Of a DNA stretch of 64,000 nucleotides, positions 57,485 through 64,000 are shown piece after piece. Position 1 is the first letter of the stretch. Every line of letters starts with the position of its first letter. Below the pieces are notes generated by a model that had not been told where the DNA came from, searched no databases, and saw nothing but the letters and a program-made list of their open reading frames with translations. Made by a program: the position numbers and the translations under genes. The stretch is taken from the NCBI GenBank assembly GCA_019420305.1, contig JAHZHL010000036.1, positions 42,426 through 106,425 on the forward strand. The letters are read 5' to 3'. Source of the stretch: Bacillota bacterium (GTDB lineage: Bacteria > Bacillota > Clostridia > Peptostreptococcales > Anaerovoracaceae).

Positions 57485-58138
57485 TTACTCCATCGTATAT
57501 TCGCCTTCCAGAGAAAATACCGTTTCCTCGCAAATGTTTGTAGCGTAGTCAGCAATACGTTCAAGATGAGCGGCGACAAAAGCAAACATGATGGAAAGAC
57601 GCGTGTTCTGAGTTTCTTTTACCGCGATATCCAGCTGCTCCTCGTAGACCAGGCGGAACAGTTCGTCTACTTCCTCATCGGTTTTCCATACTTTGCGCGC
57701 CAGCTTCAGATCTCTGTCCAGGAAAGAACGGATTGCGTTTTTTACCATGCTGGCTGCCATATCCGCCATTCTCGGCAGATCGATCAGTTCTTTATAGTAA
57801 TCTTCATGCTCCATACGAATCGCGTATTTCGCCAGATCTTCACAGTGATCGCCGATCCGTTCCAGATCCGTTACCATCTTCATGATGGAAATGCAGTAGC
57901 GCAGATCGCTTGCCACAGGCTGCTGGGTAGCCAGGAAAAGATAACACATTTCATTGATTTCATCATCCATGTCATCAATGTGCTCATCCGCGTCAATAAT
58001 TCTTCTGGCAAGGAGCATATCCTTATCCTTAATCGCCTTGATGGAGTTGACAATCGCCTCCTCCACCATTTCTGTCATTTCTGTTACTTTATCGTTAATC
58101 TGGACCAGTTCCAGATCCATTTTTGGTCTTGGTGCCAT
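57485..58138 (-). CDS. phoU: Phosphate transport regulator
   Basis: A 217-residue PhoU. It has two three-helix repeats with the metal-binding patterns DADEHIDDMDDEINE and KTDEEVDELFRLVYEE. It links the Pst transporter to the phosphate-sensing kinase. The start at 58138 follows GAGGAGG; a longer frame overlaps pstB and lacks such a site. Last gene of the pst operon. Confidence 0.93.
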   Translation of the reverse strand: MAPRPKMDLELVQINDKVTEMTEMVEEAIVNSIKAIKDKDMLLARRIIDADEHIDDMDDEINEMCYLFLATQQPVASDLRYCISIMKMVTDLERIGDHCEDLAKYAIRMEHEDYYKELIDLPRMADMAASMVKNAIRSFLDRDLKLARKVWKTDEEVDELFRLVYEEQLDIAVKETQNTRLSIMFAFVAAHLERIADYATNICEETVFSLEGEYTME

Positions 58139-58151
58139 AGTTTCCTCCTCA

Positions 58152-58916
58152 TCAGCCAAAACGTCCGGTGATATATTCTTCCGTCTTTGGATTGGACGGA
58201 TTGGTAAATATTTTTTCCGTGTCATCGATCTCCAGGATTTCGCCGGTCAGGAAGAATGCGGTCCGATTGGAAATCCGAGCTGCCTGCTGCATATTATGAG
58301 TAACGATGACGATCGTGTATTTCGAAGCGAGGTCCTGAACCAGAGCCTCAATTTTCGTAGTCGCAACCGGATCTAACGCGGAAGTCGGCTCGTCCATGAG
58401 GATTACCTCCGGTTCTACAGATAGGCATCTTGCGATGCACAGTCTCTGCTGCTGGCCTCCGGAAAGGCCCAGCGCCGATTTGTGCAGTCGGTCCTTTACC
58501 TCTTCCCACAAACCTACTTCACGCAGCGTCCGCTCGACAATCTCATCCAGCTTTTTCTTATCCTTCTGTCCGTGAAGCTTTGGTCCATAGGTGATATTTT
58601 CATGTATGGTTTTCGGAAATGGATTCGGTTTCTGGAATACCATTCCCACTTTCTTACGGAGAGCGATTACGTCGCAGTCCTTTCCATAAAGATCTTCTCC
58701 GTCAAACAGAAGCCTTCCTTCAATCCGGCATCCTTCCACCAGATCATTCATCCGGTTCAGAGAGCGCAGGAAAGTGGATTTTCCACATCCGGACGGTCCG
58801 ATCAAAGCAGTAATATCATTTTTGTATATATCTATGTTTACTTTTTTCAGGGCCTGGAAATTACCATAGTACAGATCCATGTCCCGAATTTCAAATGTTT
58901 TTTCTTTCTCTGCCAT
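58152..58916 (-). CDS. pstB: Phosphate ABC transporter, ATP-binding protein
   Basis: A 254-residue ABC ATPase typical of PstB: FQALKKVNIDIYKNDITALIGPSGCGKSTFLRSLNRMNDL, signature LSGGQQQRLCIARCL, Walker B VILMDEPTSALDP. It energizes phosphate import. Confidence 0.97.
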   Translation of the reverse strand: MAEKEKTFEIRDMDLYYGNFQALKKVNIDIYKNDITALIGPSGCGKSTFLRSLNRMNDLVEGCRIEGRLLFDGEDLYGKDCDVIALRKKVGMVFQKPNPFPKTIHENITYGPKLHGQKDKKKLDEIVERTLREVGLWEEVKDRLHKSALGLSGGQQQRLCIARCLSVEPEVILMDEPTSALDPVATTKIEALVQDLASKYTIVIVTHNMQQAARISNRTAFFLTGEILEIDDTEKIFTNPSNPKTEEYITGRFG

Positions 58917-58919
58917 TTC

Positions 58920-59744
58920 TTACTCCTTTGCTAATCTGCCGCTGATGTAATTCGCCAGCGAATTGATAATCAGTACAACTACAATCAGCAGAGCTGCTGT
59001 CGCGTATGTTTTTTCTTCAGACAGTCCCTCGGAAGCCAGTGTATACAGATGCAGCGCCATCGTTCTCGTGGAATCGAAGATTGACAAAGGCATCAGCAGC
59101 GAGCCTCCAATCGTCAGCATGAGCGCCGCGGTTTCCCCGATTGCTCTTCCGATTCCCAGAATCAATCCTGTAAGAACGCCCGATTTACAGCAAGGCAGCA
59201 CTACCTTGCGCACGGTCTCCCATTTTGTCGCTCCCAGAGAAAGACTTCCTTCCCGGTAGGACATCGGTACTGTTTTGAGAGACTCCTCTGTTGAACGGAT
59301 CAGGGTCGGCAAAATCATCATCGAAAGAGTCAGACCACCGGCAAGAATCGACCAGCCCATTCCTAAAAATACTACGAAGAAAGAAAAACCGAAGAGACCA
59401 AATATGATGGATGGTATACCAGCAAGGACCTCTGTAAAGAATCTAATTATGTTAATGAGCTTTCCTTTCTTCGCGTATTCCGAAAAGTAGATTGCCGCCG
59501 CCACTCCGATGGGCGTGGCAATAATGATGGATACGAGAGTAACATAAATCGTTCCCACAATAATCGGGAAAATTCCTCCCTCGCGTCCCATGCCTGTCGG
59601 AGCTTCCGACAGAAACTCCCACGAAATATTTGGAACCCCTTTGACAAGGATAAATCCCAGAATTAAAATCAATACCCCCAGGGTCAGAGCAGCAATAAAG
59701 CCTACCAGTCCGAAGAACCCTTTGCTTTTCAGATTTTTGCTCAT
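58920..59744 (-). CDS. pstA: Phosphate ABC transporter, permease
   Basis: A 274-residue membrane protein with six helices and the permease loop (LSLGATKWETVRKVVLPCCKSGVLTGLILGIGRAIGETAALML). It overlaps pstC by four bases and is three bases before pstB. Confidence 0.95.
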   Translation of the reverse strand: MSKNLKSKGFFGLVGFIAALTLGVLILILGFILVKGVPNISWEFLSEAPTGMGREGGIFPIIVGTIYVTLVSIIIATPIGVAAAIYFSEYAKKGKLINIIRFFTEVLAGIPSIIFGLFGFSFFVVFLGMGWSILAGGLTLSMMILPTLIRSTEESLKTVPMSYREGSLSLGATKWETVRKVVLPCCKSGVLTGLILGIGRAIGETAALMLTIGGSLLMPLSIFDSTRTMALHLYTLASEGLSEEKTYATAALLIVVVLIINSLANYISGRLAKE

Positions 59745-60631
59745 GCTGTCATACCCCCAAACTTTCTCATAATCGCCTGCGCGATACTATTTAAAATTAC
59801 GATAATTACAAACAGGACGATTCCGATGGCGAACAGCGCGCTTTGATGCTCCGGAGTCGCGTAAGACATTTCCATGGCGATGGTTCCGGTCAGCGTCGCG
59901 CTGGGATCCAGCGGACTTGTCGCAATCTGCGGCATATTACCTGTAATCAACAGAACCGCCATTGTTTCTCCGATCGCTCTTCCCATCGCCAGAATGATGG
60001 AGGAAAAAATTCCTGATTTCGCAGCCGGAAGAATCACCTTTGTGATCGTTTCCCGCTTATCCGCTCCCAGTGCCAGAGACGCTTCTCTGAATTCCGGCGG
60101 AACCGCGGCGATGGAGTTTTCCGAAATACTTACAATGGTCGGAAGTATCATAATCGCCAGAATGATTGCTCCGGCCAGAACACTGAATCCGCTGGATGTG
60201 GCGTCCGGATTGAATTTCTGTACCAACGGCAGAATATAGTCACGAATGGCCGGTACGATTACCGCCAGTCCGAAAAATCCGTATACAACAGAAGGAATTC
60301 CTGCCAGCAGTTCGATTGCCGCTTTAAAAAGCCTTGCCGGGCGACGGCTTACCATTTCCGCAAGAAACACCGCGCATCCGAGACCCGTCGGAATCCCGAT
60401 AATCAGGGCTCCGATCGTAACTCCCAAAGTTCCGACAATCAGAGGCAAAATCCCGTAAATTCCACTTGTAGGGCTCCAGTCTGTTCCCGTAATGAAGTTG
60501 ATGATTCCGTAGTCCTTCATAACCGGGAATCCGGAGCTGAAGATGAATATCGTAATAAGTGCAACGGCCGCAATGGAGACCGCTGCACATATCAGAATCA
60601 GTTTTTCAATTACTTTTTCACTTGTTTTCAT
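59741..60631 (-). CDS. pstC: Phosphate ABC transporter, permease
   Basis: A 296-residue membrane protein with about six helices and the loop ASLALGADKRETITKVILPAAKSGIFSSIILAMGRAIGETMAVLL. With PstA it forms the phosphate channel. It follows pstS with a 56-base gap. Confidence 0.95.
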   Translation of the reverse strand: MKTSEKVIEKLILICAAVSIAAVALITIFIFSSGFPVMKDYGIINFITGTDWSPTSGIYGILPLIVGTLGVTIGALIIGIPTGLGCAVFLAEMVSRRPARLFKAAIELLAGIPSVVYGFFGLAVIVPAIRDYILPLVQKFNPDATSSGFSVLAGAIILAIMILPTIVSISENSIAAVPPEFREASLALGADKRETITKVILPAAKSGIFSSIILAMGRAIGETMAVLLITGNMPQIATSPLDPSATLTGTIAMEMSYATPEHQSALFAIGIVLFVIIVILNSIAQAIMRKFGGMTA

Positions 60632-60687
60632 GGTTCTATGCCCTTCTTTTCGTCAACTTTTCTGATTCATTTTTTGCTGCACTCTAT

Positions 60688-61545
60688 TTAGTTAACAGGG
60701 ATAAAATCATTTTCTTCAACAATCTTCTGACCTTCATCGCTCATAGCGAAGTCAATGAATGCCTGCGCTGTTTCGGACACTTCAGAGCCTACTACGTATA
60801 CAAACGGTCTCTGAATTTTATAGTCACCGGATACTACGTTTTCCGAAGTCGCTTCCACGCCCTCTACAGTCAGTACTTTCACACTGTCGTCCAGGGAACC
60901 CAGGGATACATAACCGATGGAGTTCGGAGTTGTGGAAACCGTTTCTTTTACCGCCCCTGTGGAAGGCTGTACCAAAGCGTCTTTTGTCGTATTGTCTACA
61001 TCATCAACGGTAACGCCTGTAATCTCAGTGAACGCTCCTCTTGTTCCGGAACCTTCTTCTCTGGAAACAACGGTGATTTCCGCGTTATCTCCGCCAACTT
61101 CACTCCAGTTTTTGATATCGCCGGTGTAGATTCCTTTAATCTGTTCCAGGCTCAGGTCGTCAACATTTACATCCGCATTTACGATAACCGCTACGCCATC
61201 TTTCGCGATTACATACTCTTCCGAAATGGAGCCTTTTTCGTCTTCACCGACTTCTCTTGACAGAGAACCGATATCCGCGATTCCGTCTTCGATGGATTTA
61301 ATTCCCTGTCCGGAACCGCCGCCCTGTACTTCAACAGTCACATCCGGATTTTCTTCCATGTACACTTCCGACATTGCTTCGGAAAGAGGCTGTACTGATG
61401 TGGAACCCGCGATTACTACACTGCCGCTTGCTGCGCTGCCGCTGTCGCCGCTTCCGCTGTCGCTGTTTCCGCCACAGCCGGCCAGCCCCAGCGACGCAAC
61501 CAGTACACCTGCCGCAATCAAACCTGTTAAAATTTTCTTTTTCAT
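60688..61545 (-). CDS. pstS: Phosphate-binding lipoprotein
   Basis: A 285-residue binding protein. The lipobox is LAGC (Cys about 24), followed by a Gly/Ser-rich linker. Phosphate site blocks are AGSTSVQPLSEAMSEVY, GSGQGIKSIEDGIADIGSLSRE and SREEGSGTRGAF. It delivers phosphate to PstCA. First gene of the operon. Confidence 0.96.
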   Translation of the reverse strand: MKKKILTGLIAAGVLVASLGLAGCGGNSDSGSGDSGSAASGSVVIAGSTSVQPLSEAMSEVYMEENPDVTVEVQGGGSGQGIKSIEDGIADIGSLSREVGEDEKGSISEEYVIAKDGVAVIVNADVNVDDLSLEQIKGIYTGDIKNWSEVGGDNAEITVVSREEGSGTRGAFTEITGVTVDDVDNTTKDALVQPSTGAVKETVSTTPNSIGYVSLGSLDDSVKVLTVEGVEATSENVVSGDYKIQRPFVYVVGSEVSETAQAFIDFAMSDEGQKIVEENDFIPVN

Positions 61546-61621
61546 GTTTTTTGTCCTTCTTTCTTTATAATTTTTTATTTTTTTCTCTCTCGTTTTTACA
61601 TGCTTAGTTTAACCGTTTTCT

Positions 61622-61681
61622 GTTAAACCTATTTTAAGAAAATCGTTAGATTTCGGTTAATTATGTTAAAACAGTGTAAAG
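61622..61681 (-). promoter_or_regulatory. Pho-box-like repeats upstream of pstS
   Basis: On the minus strand TTTACA and TTAACA start 11 bases apart, and TTAACC and CTAACG also start 11 bases apart, about 9 bases further on. PhoP of Bacillus binds TT(A/T/C)ACA hexamers with that period. The match is degenerate. Confidence 0.45.
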
Positions 61682-61730
61682 AAAGTCACGTTTTCGCGGT
61701 CTTTTGTTAGATGTTTGATAAATCCGCCGC

Positions 61731-61759
61731 TTGCAGATTTCCTTTTTCTGTAATATAAT
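61731..61759 (+). promoter_or_regulatory. Promoter of the lipoprotein gene
   Basis: TTGCAG, 17 bases, TATAAT (61754-61759), 45 bases before the start. Confidence 0.7.
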
Positions 61760-61804
61760 AAATCCACATTCATTCATTGACAAAAAGAAGGAAAGGATCA
61801 GGTG

Positions 61805-62599
61805 ATGAGTATGAGAAGAAAAATATTGTGCGTCTTACTGGTTATTATGACGGCCCTGGCAGTTGCCGCATGTGGAGGAGACAATTCCCAGGATAGCTCA
61901 CAGAACGCGTTTGAGGCTTTCACGGAAGTTCAGAAGAACATGGAGGATGTCCGCGACGCGGAATTTAAGATGGCCATGGATATGACAACGGACGCTGCCG
62001 GCGAGGATGATGAGGTAACGATGAAAATGTCGGGTACCGGAAAAGAAATTTTAAAAAGTAAATCCGATATTGAAATGGAAATGAACTACAATATGACAAT
62101 GCCCGGTCTGGAGTCCGGTTTAAAAGGGACGATGTATATGCAGGATCAAATTGTCTATATGGATATGATGGGGCAGAAATTCAAGATGGACGCTTCCAAT
62201 GAGATCGCGGCCGCCATGAATATGGACACCAGCCAGCTCCTGGATATCAGCGAAGATATGATTTCGGATATAACCATGAGCAAGGATGGGTCCGATACTG
62301 TTTACAATATAAAAATGGACGGAAACAAAGCCTTGGATTATTTAGAAAAAAATGCCGGAAATGTACAGGGAATGGCAGGTGCCACGGAAGCTCTGAAGTT
62401 TAATAAAATGGATGTGGTTGTAGTCGCCGGGGAAGATGGTATGGTGAAAACCATTGATATGGATTGCGCAATGTCCTCCGGTTCCGGCGAGGAAGCAATG
62501 GATGTAACATATCAGATTTCTATGGAATATCTTGGAATCAATACGGATCTGAAAATTGATTTCCCGGATTTCAGCGATTATCAGGAGTTGACAGTCTAA
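61805..62599 (+). CDS. Lipoprotein, DUF6612-like
   Basis: About 264 residues. A signal peptide ends with the lipobox-like VAAC (Cys about 23), followed by an acidic, Met-rich, beta-strand-patterned domain (KMSGTGKEILKSKSDIEMEMNYNMTMPG...YMQDQIVYMDMMGQKFKM) like the LolA/LppX-type lipoproteins of Firmicutes. It probably stays on the outer face of the membrane. Two close ATG codons (61805 and 61811) share one ribosome site, so the first residues are uncertain. It is divergent from pst and ends in a terminator. Confidence 0.82.
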   Translation: MSMRRKILCVLLVIMTALAVAACGGDNSQDSSQNAFEAFTEVQKNMEDVRDAEFKMAMDMTTDAAGEDDEVTMKMSGTGKEILKSKSDIEMEMNYNMTMPGLESGLKGTMYMQDQIVYMDMMGQKFKMDASNEIAAAMNMDTSQLLDISEDMISDITMSKDGSDTVYNIKMDGNKALDYLEKNAGNVQGMAGATEALKFNKMDVVVVAGEDGMVKTIDMDCAMSSGSGEEAMDVTYQISMEYLGINTDLKIDFPDFSDYQELTV

Positions 62600-62623
62600 T
62601 TGACCGGTTCTATAAGGGTTCTC

Positions 62624-62657
62624 TGAGGGCGGAGCCGTTGGGTTTCGCCCTCTTTTT
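62624..62657 (+). terminator. Terminator of the lipoprotein gene
   Basis: GAGGGCGGA with TTTCGCCCTC, followed by TTTTTG. Confidence 0.85.
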
Positions 62658-62673
62658 GTAATCTCCAGCAATT

Positions 62674-62831
62674 TTTATCAACATTTTACGAAATTTCCCG
62701 TTTGTTTATAAAAATTACAGCGTTCCAGAGGGCTTGTTTCTACTTTTCCCTTGCGGCTGGGTTCAGCCCGCCGATTCATGGCCGGAAAGCCTTGAAATTT
62801 TAGTAACAAATGCGGAAATTTTCGATTTGTT
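62674..62831. repeat. 158-bp direct repeat, copy A
   Basis: About 87% identical (137 of 158 by eye, no gaps) to copy B at 63756-63913, same orientation. It lies just past the stop of the nuclease-like gene. The last 27 bases form an imperfect palindrome with AACAAAT and ATTTGTT ends. No reading frame. Confidence 0.85.
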
Positions 62832-62854
62832 TCTAACCTTCTTTCTGCTTTCCA

Positions 62855-63667
62855 TTATTCCTCCATTCCAAAATAGTGTCGTATCGTCCAATTAATATGG
62901 GAAAAGCTGAGAGGCATATGCTTTGTCTCCCAGGTCATAATCAGGTTGTCCCCTAACCGATACCCGTTTCGGGCATAGCGGTTTAGTTTTTTCATCGCCT
63001 CTGTCGCATATCCCGGATCATCCATTTTTCCAAAATGTTCCCAGATCAGAATCCGTCTCTCTACTGGGTGAAGAATCTCAAAATCCGGTGAAACTCTGTA
63101 GTTTTCCAAGCACAGAATTGGCTCATAACGGAATGTCAGTCCATACTGCTCCAGCTTTGTCGCAATTTCCGCTTCCGCTTTTGAACGGACAGCGACCCCA
63201 CCTTCTGAAAAGTACCTCCGTTCTTCTGGAAAAATCGTGTTTTGCTCATAATTCTGCGAGTCCCATTGTTCCGGCGATAAATCGCCTTCAAGGAGTAAAC
63301 GCCGCGGATCAAAATCCCGGTAATAATCCGGAAGTTCCGCCCGAACCTGATAAGGATCGTAGATTCTCATCCCCTGTTCCGCCTGTCTGCAGCAGGCGGC
63401 GTTTTTTCTCAGCAGCGGAATCGCCTTACTAATATAACGCGCCTCTTTTAAATCTCCGATGAATTCATCGTAATCGGGAAAGTCTTTCGGAATAATCAGC
63501 TGCATTCGTTTTCCCTTTTCTGTAACCGCCCTGTAATAGGAGCCGTTTTTATATACCAGACTTCCCTGAGGAAGCTGCTTTTTTCTCTGCTCCAGTTGCT
63601 CCAGCAATGATTCCGTTCGCAGCCGCTCTTTATGGATCAAATCCATTAATTGGTTTTGTTGAAACAT
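62855..63667 (-). CDS. PD-(D/E)XK nuclease-like protein, unknown role
   Basis: A 270-residue protein. The N-terminus is a coiled-coil-like helix (LIHKERLRTESLLEQLEQRKKQLP); the C-terminal half has the pattern RSKAEAEIATKL...FRYEP...SPDFEI...IWEHFGKMD, resembling the PD-(D/E)XK nuclease core, with E, PD and an EHFG in place of the usual E-x-K. No signal peptide is visible. It is flanked by two 158-bp direct repeats, suggesting transposition or duplication. Substrate and biological role are unknown. Confidence 0.7.
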   Translation of the reverse strand: MFQQNQLMDLIHKERLRTESLLEQLEQRKKQLPQGSLVYKNGSYYRAVTEKGKRMQLIIPKDFPDYDEFIGDLKEARYISKAIPLLRKNAACCRQAEQGMRIYDPYQVRAELPDYYRDFDPRRLLLEGDLSPEQWDSQNYEQNTIFPEERRYFSEGGVAVRSKAEAEIATKLEQYGLTFRYEPILCLENYRVSPDFEILHPVERRILIWEHFGKMDDPGYATEAMKKLNRYARNGYRLGDNLIMTWETKHMPLSFSHINWTIRHYFGMEE

Positions 63668-63755
63668 CCTCGCCTCCCAATAATTGTAAATTTATTGCAA
63701 TTATACCTTTTATTTCTTTTTCACGCAACTCCTTTTTCTGTGTTTCAGAAGGCGA

Positions 63756-63913
63756 TTTATCAACATTTCTCAATATTTCCCGTTTGTTTATAAAAATTAC
63801 AGCCTTCCGGAAGGCTCGTTTCCACTTTTCCCCTGCGGCTGGGAGCATTCCACCGATTCACAGCCGAAAAGCCTTGAAAACTTAGTAACAAATGCGAAAA
63901 TTTTCGATTTGTT
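63756..63913. repeat. 158-bp direct repeat, copy B
   Basis: The copy upstream of the nuclease-like gene start (89 bases away). It contains a perfect 16-base palindrome AGCCTTCCGGAAGGCT where copy A is imperfect, and the terminal palindrome at 63887-63913. Confidence 0.85.
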
Positions 63914-63922
63914 ACCAATATG

Positions 63923-63948
63923 CAAAAAGACCGCGAATTCCGCGGTCT
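63923..63948 (-). terminator. Terminator (minus strand)
   Basis: GACCGCG and CGCGGTC arms with a five-base centre, followed on the minus strand by TTTTTGC. It would end a transcript entering from the right. Confidence 0.7.
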
Positions 63949-63960
63949 CAGACTGTAGAC

Positions 63961-63997
63961 AAAAGGTCCAACTTCAAGAAGAGAAGTTGGACCTTTT
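63961..63997. terminator. Bidirectional terminator at the window edge
   Basis: AAAAGGTCCAACTTC and its complement with a seven-base loop and T run. Confidence 0.85.
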
Positions 63998-64000
63998 CTA

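Noticed and set aside
62674..63913. An insertion sequence
   Set aside because: The central protein has no transposase signature, and the flanks are direct rather than inverted repeats.

Overview
The window reads as a chromosomal segment of an anaerobic, amino-acid-using Clostridia (Bacillota). The evidence is two tungsten-type aldehyde:ferredoxin oxidoreductase (AOR) operons with many ferredoxin-like subunits, a rubredoxin, a clostridial glutamine synthetase with a long C-terminal extension, FMN and Moco-type riboswitch leaders ending in intrinsic terminators, and Firmicute sigma-A promoters. GC content is moderate. A family such as Anaerovoracaceae is only a guess. No prophage, insertion sequence or CRISPR array is visible, and nearly all genes are intact.

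Layout. 1-1552: end of a two-component system. 1617-15413: a tungstoenzyme island with mobB, the tungstate importer tupCBA, a ThiF/MoeB-like enzyme, an NlpC/P60 protein, MoaD, AOR-1 with its ferredoxin, and a divergent second operon of ferredoxin, AOR-2, MoaD and NuoE-, NuoF- and NuoG-like subunits. Three leader RNAs (before tupA and before each AOR operon) share one aptamer-like core and each ends in a terminator. 15455-20972: aminotransferase, ornithine-cyclodeaminase-like enzyme, serS and glnA. 21093-29360: envelope proteins (UPF0182, zinc-ribbon membrane protein, NlpC/P60), a 44-residue small protein and rubredoxin. 29470-33959: MoxR/VWA pair and an amino-acid permease. 33960-36590: tRNA-Lys, a probable large structured non-coding RNA with its own promoter, a small metal-related operon (DUF134 plus NifX-like) and unusual inverted repeats. 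36591-39658: an FHA-SEDS fusion plus a penicillin-binding protein. 39825-44729: a sigma-54 regulon with an activator, two SDRs and a class III aminotransferase, with promoters and paired activator sites visible. 44736-53728: YlmH, DUF3048, TSCPD, CDF transporter, Rrf2 regulator, metY-cysK, GDPD, nfo and DUF2804. 53732-57451: riboflavin operon under an FMN riboswitch. 57485-61545: pstSCAB-phoU. 61805-64000: a lipoprotein and a nuclease-like gene between two 158-bp direct repeats.

How the parts work together. TupABC would import tungstate, and MobB, MoaD and the ThiF/MoeB-like protein would serve pterin-cofactor synthesis. AOR-1 would reduce ferredoxin, while AOR-2 with its NuoEFG-like module would link aldehyde oxidation to NAD(P) and possibly ferredoxin together (bifurcation). 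The riboswitches would tie transport and enzyme synthesis to cofactor level. The sigma-54 regulon looks like a catabolic pathway for an amine or amino acid, and the nearby APC permease shares a leader motif with the aminotransferase gene.

The most novel-looking items are the structured RNA near 34690-35115, the two inverted repeats with identical 23-nt spacers at 36193-36359, the AOR-2 complex with its riboswitch set, the fully readable sigma-54 regulon, and the duplicated 158-bp element. All alignments and counts were made by eye.
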